A stretch of DNA of 64,000 nucleotides from Chryseobacterium gleum (GCA_945881835.1 CAMCVP010000002.1:116457-180456); one strand, 5' to 3'; shown: positions 44,680-52,936, numbered from the stretch's first letter. The notes: generated by a model not told the origin, from the letters alone. Program-made: numbers and translations.

Positions 44680-45204
44680 ATGAGCGATAGCGAATTGGTT
44701 TCAGAATGTCTCAAGGGAAAATCGTCCGCACAAAGGACCCTCTTTCAATTGCATTCAGGAAAAATGTTCGCAGTTAGTCTACGCTACATGGGAAGCACCA
44801 TGGAAGCAGAGGAGGTGTTGCAAGAAAGCTTCATTAAAGTTTTTGAAAAGCTGAATCAATGGAAGGGCGAAGGTCCTCTGGGGGGTTGGATAAGAACCAT
44901 TGTCGTGAATACCGCGTTAACCCGCATTAAAAACAACAAGAAATTCCGACTCGACAAGAACATTGATGAAGCCGTAGCTCTTTCAGATAACGGAGAAGAT
45001 CAATTGCAAGCCTTGCAGGCTGCCGATCTGATGAAGTTAATTGCGCAAATGCCCGATGGGTATAAGACGGTATTTAACTTGTTTGTTGTGGAAGGATACG
45101 GACACAAAGAAATTGGAGACTTGATGGGAATTTCCGAGAGTACTTCAAAAACACAATTTTTAAAAGCGAAAAACTGGTTAGTGAAAAGAATTAATGAGCA
45201 ATAA
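44680..45204 (+). CDS. ECF-type RNA polymerase sigma factor
   Basis: A 174-residue sigma factor with region 2 (QRTLFQLHSGKMFAVSLRYMGSTMEAEEVLQESFIKVFEKLNQW) and region 4 (LMKLIAQMPDGYKTVFNLFVVEGYGHKEIGDLMGISESTSKTQFLKAK). Region 3 is absent, as in all ECF sigmas; the PDGY and ISESTSK helix-turn-helix is typical of Bacteroidota ECFs next to surface-protein genes. The next gene, overlapping by 11 bases, encodes a one-pass membrane protein likely to be its regulator. It could control the preceding giant gene, the same operon, or T9SS cargo more widely (inference). No promoter box is visible upstream, so read-through from the giant gene is possible. Confidence 0.9.
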   Translation: MSDSELVSECLKGKSSAQRTLFQLHSGKMFAVSLRYMGSTMEAEEVLQESFIKVFEKLNQWKGEGPLGGWIRTIVVNTALTRIKNNKKFRLDKNIDEAVALSDNGEDQLQALQAADLMKLIAQMPDGYKTVFNLFVVEGYGHKEIGDLMGISESTSKTQFLKAKNWLVKRINEQ

Positions 45205-46210
45205 GTGGAACAATATCATTCGTGAAAAGCTTGAATCCCATGAGGTTCCAGCGGATCACTTGTGGAATAACATTTCACAAAATATTCCTCAGTCATCTTC
45301 TTCTTTCTGGAAGCCTTGGATGACCACTGCTGCCATTGGAACTGCTGCAATTGCAACTTCCGCAATCATTTATTTCAACTCGCCGAAATCACGTCAACCA
45401 ATTGCTCAGACAACTGAGCAGAAGAGCGAAGAGGTTGGATTAGATACTCTTTCAAGCAATACTCAACCTGTTGAGAATTCTTCTTCAGAAGTTATTCCTC
45501 AGATCATATTTGGAGGAATTCCTGACGACATCATTTCGGGTTATGTTTGGGAATTTCCTGAACCGGATTCGACTAAGGCAGCTGAAGCCTCAATAAAGAG
45601 GAATTCAGAGATTGTTGCAACTATTGACGATACTCCCATTTCAAACCCTTCGGAAAACAGACATGTAACGGTTCTAGCAGAAAAAGAAGAACTAGCCAAT
45701 TCATTCACCGCGGTTGTTTCGAATGCCGAGAGTCTGAGGTATTTCTTCTTTGGAGCTGCTGAAAATGCCGACGCATACGTTTGGAATTTCGGCGATGGCT
45801 TTGACGGACAAGGACAATCCATTGCACACGAATTCACGGAAGAAGGAACTTACACTGTGAAGTACATGGTTTCAAGAGGTGAAGAAGTATTGGTTGAAGA
45901 AAAAACCATTGAGGTCTATCGTCCTGCAAAACTTTCTCCAGTTACCGCATTTGCTCCGGGCTTCGATGGTAAGAACGATGTGTTCGATGTGTTATACAAC
46001 GGTCGAAACATAAGCGAGGTTGTCAATTTTGAAATTACAGATGCCAACGGTAGAAAGGTTTATCAATCAGGTGGACAATCAGTCTGGGATGGAAAAAACA
46101 TGAATGGCGAATTATGTCAGCCAGCTTATTACTATTGGCTCATCGAATTCAAAGACCGTCAAGGCAATTTGAAATCTCAAACAGGCGCTATTCGCATATT
46201 CGCCGAATAA
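45194..46210 (+). CDS. One-pass membrane protein with PKD and gliding-type C-terminal domain
   Basis: A 338-residue protein with three parts. Residues 1-40 are a cytoplasmic, helical segment (MSNKWNNIIREKLESHEVPA, DHLWNNISQ), like the sigma-binding end of anti-sigma factors. Residues 42-61 are a transmembrane helix. After a Ser/Gln-rich linker comes a PKD domain (about 185-240; AYVWNFGDGFDGQGQSIAHEF) and a CHU_C/T9SS type B-like C-terminal domain (SPVTAFAPGFDGKNDVF, FEITDANGRKVYQSG). It has no cleavable signal peptide, so the sorting-like domain would remain attached to the membrane. Its start overlaps the sigma factor end. A sensor-type anti-sigma factor is the likely role, but this is inference. 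Confidence 0.75.
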   Translation: MSNKWNNIIREKLESHEVPADHLWNNISQNIPQSSSSFWKPWMTTAAIGTAAIATSAIIYFNSPKSRQPIAQTTEQKSEEVGLDTLSSNTQPVENSSSEVIPQIIFGGIPDDIISGYVWEFPEPDSTKAAEASIKRNSEIVATIDDTPISNPSENRHVTVLAEKEELANSFTAVVSNAESLRYFFFGAAENADAYVWNFGDGFDGQGQSIAHEFTEEGTYTVKYMVSRGEEVLVEEKTIEVYRPAKLSPVTAFAPGFDGKNDVFDVLYNGRNISEVVNFEITDANGRKVYQSGGQSVWDGKNMNGELCQPAYYYWLIEFKDRQGNLKSQTGAIRIFAE

Positions 46211-46231
46211 GAGACTTATAAACATCGGCCC

Positions 46232-46259
46232 TTGTTGTCAATTCTTCTTCGCATTTTTG
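46232..46259 (+). promoter_or_regulatory. Candidate promoter of radA
   Basis: TTG (46232-46234), a 17-base spacer and CATTTTTG (46252-46259) differ from the -33/-7 consensus at one base. The box ends four bases before the radA ATG. Confidence 0.4.
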
Positions 46260-46263
46260 GGGA

Positions 46264-47613
46264 ATGGCAAAGACTAAAACTTCATTTTTCTGTCAAAGTT
46301 GTGGCGCGCAAAGTCCCAAGTGGTTGGGTAAATGTCCTTCTTGTAACGAGTGGAACACATTTGTGGAAGAGGTGGTCAATCGCGAGTCGAACACTTCGAA
46401 AATTCGCATCAAACCCAACGCCCAACCGAAATCTATTTCAGAAATTGAAATCGAAGAACGCAAGCGTTTTCCGCTTATCGACGGTGAGTTGAATCGAGTA
46501 TTGGGCGGAGGAATAGTTCCAGGTTCGTTGATCCTCTTTGGCGGTGAGCCGGGTATTGGAAAGTCTACCTTGCTTTTGCAAATGGCCCTTCAACAATTAA
46601 ACTTCACGGTTTTGTATGTTTCGGGTGAAGAAAGCGAAGAACAAATTCAAATGCGGGCGCAGCGCCTAGGGTTCGATAATCCGCGCTGCATGGTGCTTAT
46701 GGAAACTTCGGTAGATCAGATTCTTCATCATTTGAATGAAGTGAAACCGAACCTTGTCGTTATCGATTCCATTCAAACCTTGCAAAGCGATAGCGTGGAA
46801 AGCGCGCCAGGCAGCGTTTCTCAAGTGCGTGAGTGCACCCTGCAATTGATGAAATACGCAAAGGAAACGCATACACCCATTTTCTTAATCGGACACATAA
46901 CTAAGGAAGGAAGTCTTGCCGGACCCAAGGTCTTGGAACACATGGTCGATACTGTTTTGCAATTTGAAGGCGATCGTCATCACATCTATCGCATTCTTCG
47001 AAGCCACAAGAATCGCTTCGGTTCAACGCATGAATTGGGTATCTATGAAATGTTAGGTTCAGGATTGAAGGCGGTGGAAAACCCGAGCGATATACTTATC
47101 GATTCAAGCACCGAGCACCTCAGTGGTTCGGCCATTGCAGCCGCTATGGAAGGCGCACGCCCCATGATGATGGAAATACAGGCGCTTGTGAGCACAGCGG
47201 TTTACGGCACGCCGCAGCGAAGCACAACAGGATTCGATTTGCGAAGATTGAATATGTTGCTTGCTGTGTTGGAAAAGCGATGCGGATTCCGTTTGGGAAT
47301 GAAAGATGTCTTTTTGAATATCGCAGGTGGAATTAAGATTGAAGATCCTGCTTTGGATTTAGCCGTGATCTCTGCCATTCTTTCCAGCAACGAAGACATT
47401 GCCATTACCCGAAAGGCTTGCTTCTGCGGGGAAGTAGGACTTAGCGGAGAGATTCGTCCGGTCTCACGTTTAGACCAACGCATTCAAGAAGCAGCGAAAT
47501 TGGGATTCGAAAAAATCTATGTTTCTTCCTTCAATAAAATTCAATCGAGCGCAGCCATTGAAATTATTAAAGTTGGAAAAGTAGAGGAACTCTTTTCAGA
47601 AATATTCGCATAA
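46264..47613 (+). CDS. radA: DNA repair protein RadA
   Basis: A 449-residue cytoplasmic helicase-like protein that promotes branch migration in recombination. The N-terminal zinc finger is complete: C10, C13, C24 and C27. The Walker A motif is GEPGIGKST at 94-102, the family-specific KNRFG motif is present (in SHKNRFGSTHE), and the Lon-like domain begins near 290 (VSTAVYGTPQRSTTGF) with a GEVGLSGEIRPV end. Length and all motifs match RadA/Sms. It is monocistronic: a promoter box lies directly upstream and a strong terminator begins three bases after the stop. Confidence 0.96.
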   Translation: MAKTKTSFFCQSCGAQSPKWLGKCPSCNEWNTFVEEVVNRESNTSKIRIKPNAQPKSISEIEIEERKRFPLIDGELNRVLGGGIVPGSLILFGGEPGIGKSTLLLQMALQQLNFTVLYVSGEESEEQIQMRAQRLGFDNPRCMVLMETSVDQILHHLNEVKPNLVVIDSIQTLQSDSVESAPGSVSQVRECTLQLMKYAKETHTPIFLIGHITKEGSLAGPKVLEHMVDTVLQFEGDRHHIYRILRSHKNRFGSTHELGIYEMLGSGLKAVENPSDILIDSSTEHLSGSAIAAAMEGARPMMMEIQALVSTAVYGTPQRSTTGFDLRRLNMLLAVLEKRCGFRLGMKDVFLNIAGGIKIEDPALDLAVISAILSSNEDIAITRKACFCGEVGLSGEIRPVSRLDQRIQEAAKLGFEKIYVSSFNKIQSSAAIEIIKVGKVEELFSEIFA

Positions 47614-47615
47614 AA

Positions 47616-47639
47616 AAAGCCTCACCGAAGTGAGGCTTT
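47616..47639. terminator. Bidirectional terminator between radA and the bacilliredoxin gene
   Basis: A perfect ten-base-pair stem AAAGCCTCAC/GTGAGGCTTT closed by a CGAA loop, with A- and T-rich flanks. It serves the convergent radA and bacilliredoxin transcripts. Confidence 0.9.
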
Positions 47640-47656
47640 CTTCAACTAAAATAATC

Positions 47657-48070
47657 TTAACAAAACTCTTCGAACATACCGTTCAAGTGCGCCGCAATCA
47701 TATCTGCTGTGCGACCTTCAATGTGGTGACGCTCGATCATGTGTTGTAACTTTCCATCTTTGAAAAGCGCAATACATGGCGAAGATGGAGGGTAAGGTAA
47801 CATGAACTTTCTAGCCATATCAACTGCGTCTTTGTCTACACCCGCAAACGATGAAGCCAATTTCGTTGGTTTCTTTCCTTCGGTTTGAATGGCTTTCTTT
47901 ACACCCGGACGCATGCTTCCTGCAGCGCAACCGCATACAGAATTCAATACCAAAAGAACGGTTCCTTCCGTGTTAATGGCATTGGTTACTAGGTCTGCTG
48001 AAGTTGCTTCCTCGAAGCCGATATTGGTTAATTCAGCGCGCATTGGCGCTACTAATTCTGGTGGATACAT
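47657..48070 (-). CDS. BrxA/BrxB-family bacilliredoxin
   Basis: A 137-residue thioredoxin-fold protein of the bacilliredoxin (YphP/YqiW) family, which removes bacillithiol or similar thiols from proteins. The family motif CGC is at C46-G-C48 in VLNSVCGCAAGSMRPGV, and the end of the protein has FKDGKLQHMIERHHIEGR. The Cys is complete, so activity is expected. A bacillithiol pathway is not visible in the window. A -7 box is 14 bases upstream on the minus strand. Confidence 0.93.
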   Translation of the reverse strand: MYPPELVAPMRAELTNIGFEEATSADLVTNAINTEGTVLLVLNSVCGCAAGSMRPGVKKAIQTEGKKPTKLASSFAGVDKDAVDMARKFMLPYPPSSPCIALFKDGKLQHMIERHHIEGRTADMIAAHLNGMFEEFC

Positions 48071-48084
48071 AATTAAATTTTTGA

Positions 48085-48092
48085 CAAAGTTA
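48085..48092 (-). promoter_or_regulatory. -7 box of the bacilliredoxin gene
   Basis: TAACTTTG on the minus strand matches TAnnTTTG and lies 14 bases before the ATG at 48070. No clear -33 TTG is found. Confidence 0.5.
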
Positions 48093-48124
48093 TATCAAAT
48101 TAATACCGATTGAAGTGACCTTGT

Positions 48125-49153
48125 TCAAATTACTTCAAGATAAATTTCTTTGGCTTCTTGAAGCGAACCAATAACGGTAAAACTTTCGTTTTGAAGTTCA
48201 CAAAGCTTTTTCAATTCTTCTATCGCATCTGCTTGAAACGCAACAAGCAATCCGCCCGATGTTTGCGGATCGCAAAGCACCAACAACTGCTCGCCACTGA
48301 GCGCGCTCGACTTGGGTTGAATGTTTTGAAAGTTTTTTGTTGTGATATCTGGAAAGACAAACTGTGCCACTGCACGTTTTGCGGATTCTAGAACAGGGAT
48401 ATTTTGATAGTCAATTTTCGAAGAGCAGCCGCTGGCTTCGCACATTTCAATGAGGTGTCCCGCTAGTCCGAACCCTGTAATGTCTGTCATTGCATGAACG
48501 CCTTCAACCTTCGCGAATTCAGCGCCAATGGTATTGACGTGTTTCATATGTTGAATGAATTCTGCCTTTTCTTCTTCCGACAACATACCGCGCTTTCCCG
48601 CAGTGGAAGCGATTCCTAGACCAAGGGGTTTCGTTATCGCAACAAGATCACCCGCTTTAGCGCCGTTGTTTTGTCTTAAATTTTTAATGGGTGCAATGCC
48701 GTTCACCGACAATCCGAAAAACGGTTCTGGGCTTTCAACACTGTGTCCGCCTGCAATCTGAATGCCTACGCTGGCGCAGGTTTCCTTCGCACCGCGCATA
48801 ACTTCTCCCGCAACTTCTGCTGGAAGTTTTTCCAAAGGCCATCCTAAAATAGCCAAAGCCATGATAGGTTTTCCGCCCATGGCGTAGATGTCTGAAAGCG
48901 CATTGGCCGCCGCAATACAACCGAAGTCGTAAGCGTCGTCTACCATGGGCATGAAGAAGTCTGTGGTTGAAAGCAACGCGTCTGTTTCATTCAACGCATA
49001 GGCTGCCGCATCGTCGTTGTTGCTGTTTCCAATAAGTAAGTTAAGGTCTACTTGCGAAGTGCCGCAATGCGAAAGAATTTTTGTGAGTTCTGAAGGAGCG
49101 ATTTTACAACCGCATCCAGATGCTTTGCTGAATTGCGTTAATGGATAATTCAT
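48125..49153 (-). CDS. selD: Selenide, water dikinase SelD
   Basis: A 342-residue ATP-dependent enzyme that converts selenide to selenophosphate. The active-site segment is FSKASGCGCK: C14, C16 and K17 correspond to C17, C19 and K20 of the E. coli enzyme. All are Cys codons (TGC/TGT), so this is a Cys-containing, not a selenocysteine, SelD. Other family blocks are DDAAAYALNE (metal Asp), DFFMPMVDDAYDFG, GGHSVESPEPFFGLSVNG and MTDITGFGLAGHLIEM. It overlaps mnmH by four bases, so selenophosphate is likely used for tRNA 2-selenouridine. No selA or selB is in the window. Confidence 0.96.
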   Translation of the reverse strand: MNYPLTQFSKASGCGCKIAPSELTKILSHCGTSQVDLNLLIGNSNNDDAAAYALNETDALLSTTDFFMPMVDDAYDFGCIAAANALSDIYAMGGKPIMALAILGWPLEKLPAEVAGEVMRGAKETCASVGIQIAGGHSVESPEPFFGLSVNGIAPIKNLRQNNGAKAGDLVAITKPLGLGIASTAGKRGMLSEEEKAEFIQHMKHVNTIGAEFAKVEGVHAMTDITGFGLAGHLIEMCEASGCSSKIDYQNIPVLESAKRAVAQFVFPDITTKNFQNIQPKSSALSGEQLLVLCDPQTSGGLLVAFQADAIEELKKLCELQNESFTVIGSLQEAKEIYLEVI

Positions 49154-50181
49154 GAAAGAAGTTTTTCTTTAGCTGCTATAATTGCGTGTAAGCCTAATGA
49201 TTCGTCGAGAGGAACATTTACAAATTTGGGTTGAAAGGAAAGCTTTATTCTACCAAGGTCGTAAGCCTTGTCGTAGTAATGCATAAGCAAATTCAGCCAT
49301 TCATCTTTGTCTCCATTTTCAATAGCTTCAATGGCTTTTTTATTTGCCTCTAAACCCATTCGTTTGGTTAGCAGCTGTGTTTTTTCAATTAAGTCTTCGT
49401 TGGAAAAGCAACCGTAATTTTCCATTAAAAATTGAAAGCGATTTTCGAAGGAAGGTTCAATTTCAATGCGAGGCGATTTCACAATGCGAGTGAAGATGGA
49501 ATCGGGCACTCGGATCTTCCCAATGAAACGGCTTTCGTTTTCGTACCACACTGGCAAGTTCTTTTTCAATTCGAAATAAAGGGCGTGAGCAAGATTGTTT
49601 TCGAACTGCTCTTGCGAAGGTTGTTCAGGCAAACCAAGCGATCCGAAAGCAGATCCTTTGTGATGAGCAAGTCCTTCCAAATCGATAACAGATTCGCCTT
49701 CATTTTTCAAACCGAATAAACGTTCGGTTTTTTGCGAACCCGTTTTTCCAGATAAAACAATGGAAGAATGTTCTCTGCTGAATTTCTCTAAACACCAATT
49801 TCGGTAGCGTTTGTAGCCGTCTTTTAATCGGTAAACTTCAATGCCTTCTTTCGAAAGAAGGTCGCTGAAAATTTGACTACGCATTCCGCCACGGGCGCAA
49901 TAGACAACAATTTTATTTTCCTTGACGAATGTCTTTGCTTGCGCAACAAGACTTTCAAAAAGTGGTGAAACCAATTTATATCCCAACTCAACAGCCGAGT
50001 CTTTTCCTTCCTGCTTGTATGAAGTTCCAACAAGAACACGGTGTTCGTTGTTCAGTATTGGAATATTGAAAGCGCCAGGAATGTGACCAGCAGCGTACTC
50101 TCCTTCACTTCGAACATCAATCCAATTCAATTCAGAGAATGGAAGTTCGTCGTCTTCTAACGGAAAGAGGGTGTGACTCAT
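49150..50181 (-). CDS. mnmH: tRNA 2-selenouridine synthase MnmH (SelU)
   Basis: A 343-residue cytoplasmic protein that replaces sulfur by selenium in 2-thiouridine of tRNA wobble bases. The N-terminal rhodanese domain has its catalytic Cys at C95 in VVYCARGGMRS. A P-loop follows: GKTGSQKT at 145-152. Further MnmH landmarks are LEGLAHHKGSAFGSLG and YENESRFIGKIRVPDSIF. Size and motifs match the family (about 350). It is located between rnr and selD with four-base overlaps on both sides, so selenophosphate supply and use are translationally coupled. Confidence 0.95.
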   Translation of the reverse strand: MSHTLFPLEDDELPFSELNWIDVRSEGEYAAGHIPGAFNIPILNNEHRVLVGTSYKQEGKDSAVELGYKLVSPLFESLVAQAKTFVKENKIVVYCARGGMRSQIFSDLLSKEGIEVYRLKDGYKRYRNWCLEKFSREHSSIVLSGKTGSQKTERLFGLKNEGESVIDLEGLAHHKGSAFGSLGLPEQPSQEQFENNLAHALYFELKKNLPVWYENESRFIGKIRVPDSIFTRIVKSPRIEIEPSFENRFQFLMENYGCFSNEDLIEKTQLLTKRMGLEANKKAIEAIENGDKDEWLNLLMHYYDKAYDLGRIKLSFQPKFVNVPLDESLGLHAIIAAKEKLLS

Positions 50182-52307
50182 TTGTCGACTAAAATATAAT
50201 CGAGGGTTCGTTGATCAATGTTTCCATCTACCACAAGAATTTTAATTTGGTCGCCCAATCTAAATTCATACTTGCGTTTCAGTCCGCGAACAACATACTC
50301 TTCAGCAGAGAAGGTATATTGGTCGCCTGTCATGGTATCCAATGGAATTAGCCCTTCGCAGCGCGTCTCGTTCACTTCCGCGTAAATGCCCCAATTCGCT
50401 AAACCGGAAATAGTGGCTTCGAAAATTTGACCTTTACGTTCAAGCATGTACTCTACTTGCTTGTACTTGATGCTTGCGCGTTCCGCTTCTGCTGCGCGTT
50501 TCTCCATGGCTGAAGAATGTTGACAGTGAAGGGCGTATTCATTTTCATTCACCGCAGTTCCATTGTCGAGATAATGTTGCAACAATCGATGCACCATCAC
50601 ATCTGGAAATCTTCGAATGGGTGAAGTGAAGTGTGTGTAATAATCGAACGCCAATCCGAAGTGACCAATGTTCTGAGTGCTGTATTCGGCTTTAGCCATG
50701 CTTCGAACCGCCATGGTGCGCACGGAAGATTCTTCGGGTTGACCGTCTACCAATTCAATGATCGACTTAATTTCGTTTTGCTCTTCGGCTCTGCTCACTT
50801 TCGGAAGTTTGTAACCGAGGTGTTTCAAAAACGTTTTCAACGTTGCAATTTTTTCAGGGCTCGGTTCGTCGTGAATACGATAAACGAACGGAAGTATCAT
50901 TCCGTTTTTCGGATGGCCAATGAAATAGGCTACTTCGCGGTTTGCAAGTAGCATGAAGTCTTCAATCAACTGATTGGAGTCTTTCATTTTTTTGATAAAG
51001 ACACCTACCGGTTTTCCTTTTTCATCGAGTTGAAATTTCACTTCTTCCGAATTGAAATCAATGCTTCCTGCTGCATAACGCTTCGAGCGGAGTTTTTTAG
51101 CAATTCCATCAAGGTGAAGAATCTCATCTGCGAAATCTCCGCCTTTTCCTTCAATGCGCTCTTGCGCTTCTTCGTAAGTAAATCTTCTGTCGGAATGAAT
51201 AATAGTTCGTCCGAACCAACGATTCAACACTTCTCCGTTATCATTCATTTCGAAAATTGCACTGAAGCAAAGTTTGTCTTCATTCGGACGAAGCGAGCAG
51301 AGGAAGTTCGATAGTTTTTCCGGAAGCATAGGAATGGTTCGGTCTACCAAGTAAATACTGGTAGCGCGCAGGGTAGCTTCTTTGTCAATGAGTGAATTCG
51401 GTTGCACGTAGTGACTCACGTCTGCAATGTGCACACCGACTTCTAAATTTCCGTTTGGAAGTTTTTGATACGAAAGTGCATCATCGAAATCTTTTGCATC
51501 GAAAGGGTCAATGGTGAAGGTTGGAATGCCACGCATGTCGCGACGCTTAGCAATTTCTTCTTTTGTAATTTCTGAAGGAATGGCCTCAGCTTCCAAGTGA
51601 ACACTTTCAGGAAATTCAGTTGGAAGGTCGAACTCTAAAATTATCGCGTTCATTTCCACCAAGTGTGACCCTGGTTGCCCGAGCACTTGCGTCACTTTTC
51701 CGATTGGCTTGTGCTCGGGGTTGTCCCACGAGATCATTTCAACCGCTACTTTATCGTTTTGAATAGCACCGTTCAATTCATCTTTCGGAATGAAGAAATC
51801 GACATGTATTTTTTTATCGGAAGGAAGGAAGAAGGCGTGTTCCTTGTAGCGCTCAATTGTTCCAACATAAAGTTTTTTTCTTCGTTCGACGACGCGAACA
51901 ATTTTTCCCGAAGGTCTTCGCTTGCGCGGAATGAGTTGAATTTCTACCAAGTCGCCATTCAATGCGAAACCGGTACTGCCTTTTTCTATTTCCACATCTA
52001 CATCTATCCCCGGAACGGTAACATATCCTTTTCCGTAACGATTGATTTCAATGGTTCCTTGAACAAGGTTTTTCGGCGCGTCTTTCAAAATATATTTTCC
52101 GCGTTCAACTTCTCTTAAGGTTCCGTTATCAGCTTCTTCTAAAAGTATTTCGTAGATAAGTGTGCGAAGGCCAGCATCTGAAATGCCAAGGGCTGCGCTC
52201 ACTTGTTTGTGATTCACGGCGGTTTCCGGAGCACGTTCGAACAGGTCAATCACCTCTTTTCGAAGGTCGCGTTTAAAATTTCCGAATTTGTTTTTTTTCT
52301 TTCCCAT
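50178..52307 (-). CDS. rnr: Ribonuclease R
   Basis: A 709-residue 3'-5' exoribonuclease that degrades structured RNA. The order is an N-terminal helix-turn-helix (about residues 15-65, RKEVIDLFERAPETAVNHKQVSAALGISD), cold-shock domains, the RNB catalytic core with the metal-binding IDPFDAKDFDDALSYQ and DVSHYVQPNSLIDKEA, and a C-terminal S1 domain (ISGLANWGIYAEVNETRCEGLIPL). The DAKDFDDA aspartates are intact. It is the first gene of the rnr-mnmH-selD operon. A TACCTTTC box, near consensus, lies about 12 bases upstream on the minus strand. Confidence 0.96.
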   Translation of the reverse strand: MGKKKNKFGNFKRDLRKEVIDLFERAPETAVNHKQVSAALGISDAGLRTLIYEILLEEADNGTLREVERGKYILKDAPKNLVQGTIEINRYGKGYVTVPGIDVDVEIEKGSTGFALNGDLVEIQLIPRKRRPSGKIVRVVERRKKLYVGTIERYKEHAFFLPSDKKIHVDFFIPKDELNGAIQNDKVAVEMISWDNPEHKPIGKVTQVLGQPGSHLVEMNAIILEFDLPTEFPESVHLEAEAIPSEITKEEIAKRRDMRGIPTFTIDPFDAKDFDDALSYQKLPNGNLEVGVHIADVSHYVQPNSLIDKEATLRATSIYLVDRTIPMLPEKLSNFLCSLRPNEDKLCFSAIFEMNDNGEVLNRWFGRTIIHSDRRFTYEEAQERIEGKGGDFADEILHLDGIAKKLRSKRYAAGSIDFNSEEVKFQLDEKGKPVGVFIKKMKDSNQLIEDFMLLANREVAYFIGHPKNGMILPFVYRIHDEPSPEKIATLKTFLKHLGYKLPKVSRAEEQNEIKSIIELVDGQPEESSVRTMAVRSMAKAEYSTQNIGHFGLAFDYYTHFTSPIRRFPDVMVHRLLQHYLDNGTAVNENEYALHCQHSSAMEKRAAEAERASIKYKQVEYMLERKGQIFEATISGLANWGIYAEVNETRCEGLIPLDTMTGDQYTFSAEEYVVRGLKRKYEFRLGDQIKILVVDGNIDQRTLDYILVDK

Positions 52308-52360
52308 AATATTCTCCCGAAAGGTAGCTATTCAAAAATGAAGTTGTGGGTATTTCCTGT

Positions 52361-52368
52361 TATTTTTG
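52361..52368 (+). promoter_or_regulatory. -7 box of the GNAT gene
   Basis: TATTTTTG, a perfect TAnnTTTG, ends four bases before the ATG at 52373. The in-frame codon at 52346 is upstream of the box and is rejected as a start. Confidence 0.6.
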
Positions 52369-52372
52369 GAAT

Positions 52373-52876
52373 ATGAATAACTCAACGTATGACTTACGCT
52401 TGTTGGAGCATGATGAATTGAATGTCGTGAGAGCGTTGGCGAATGACATTTGGCCACGTGTGTATGATTATATGATTTCTCAAGAGCAGATCAGTTACAT
52501 GCTTGCCACTATGTATGATATTCATCACCTGAAACAACAGTGGTTGGAAGGGGTGAAGTTTGTTGTGTTGGAAGTGGAAGGAATTCCTCAGGGATTTCTT
52601 TCGTTTGAAGAAAAAGAGGAACGCATCTTCCTTCACAAGTTGTATTTACGTCCGGAAATGCAAGGGCAGGGATTCGGAAAGAAGATGCTTCTTGTTGCCA
52701 TTGACTTTGCAATAGATTCAAAGAAACCATTCGTTGAGCTTACAGTCAACCGCAATAACAAATTCCTTGAATTTTATAATAGTCAAGGCTTCCAGATCAA
52801 GGAAGAAAAAGATTTCGATATTGGCGGTGGCTATTTCATGAACGATTATATTCTTTCACTCGCCATCATCGCGTAG
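52373..52876 (+). CDS. GNAT-family N-acetyltransferase
   Basis: A 167-residue GNAT acetyltransferase, soluble, with unknown amine substrate. The acetyl-CoA pyrophosphate-binding loop is LRPEMQGQGFGKKML (Q/RxxGxG/A type). The fourth-strand and C-terminal motif is VELTVNRNNKFLEFYNSQGFQIKEEKDFDIGGGYFMNDYIL, matching the PhnO/ElaA-like group. The stop codon TAG falls in the loop and right arm of the first mini-hairpin of the adjacent repeat array. It has its own promoter box upstream and is divergent from rnr. Confidence 0.88.
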   Translation: MNNSTYDLRLLEHDELNVVRALANDIWPRVYDYMISQEQISYMLATMYDIHHLKQQWLEGVKFVVLEVEGIPQGFLSFEEKEERIFLHKLYLRPEMQGQGFGKKMLLVAIDFAIDSKKPFVELTVNRNNKFLEFYNSQGFQIKEEKDFDIGGGYFMNDYILSLAIIA

Positions 52877-52936
52877 CGTCATCGCGCAGCGTCATCCACG
52901 AAGTGGTCATCACCGGAGGTGTCATCCACGCAGTGG
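52866..52936 (+). repeat. Array of five TCAT-spaced mini-hairpins with GNA loops
   Basis: Five units follow each other without any extra base. Each is TCAT plus a short inverted repeat around a G-N-A triloop. The stems are CGC-GTA-GCG, CGC-GCA-GCG, CCAC-GAA-GTGG, CACC-GGA-GGTG and CCAC-GCA-GTGG. Stem sequences change but every pair is conserved. The first unit contains the stop codon of the GNAT gene. The array lies on the 5' side of a giant surface-protein gene. Confidence 0.9.

Noticed and set aside
48125..50181. Selenocysteine use in SelD or MnmH
   Set aside because: Active-site codons are TGC/TGT for Cys and no in-frame TGA with a following stem-loop is seen.
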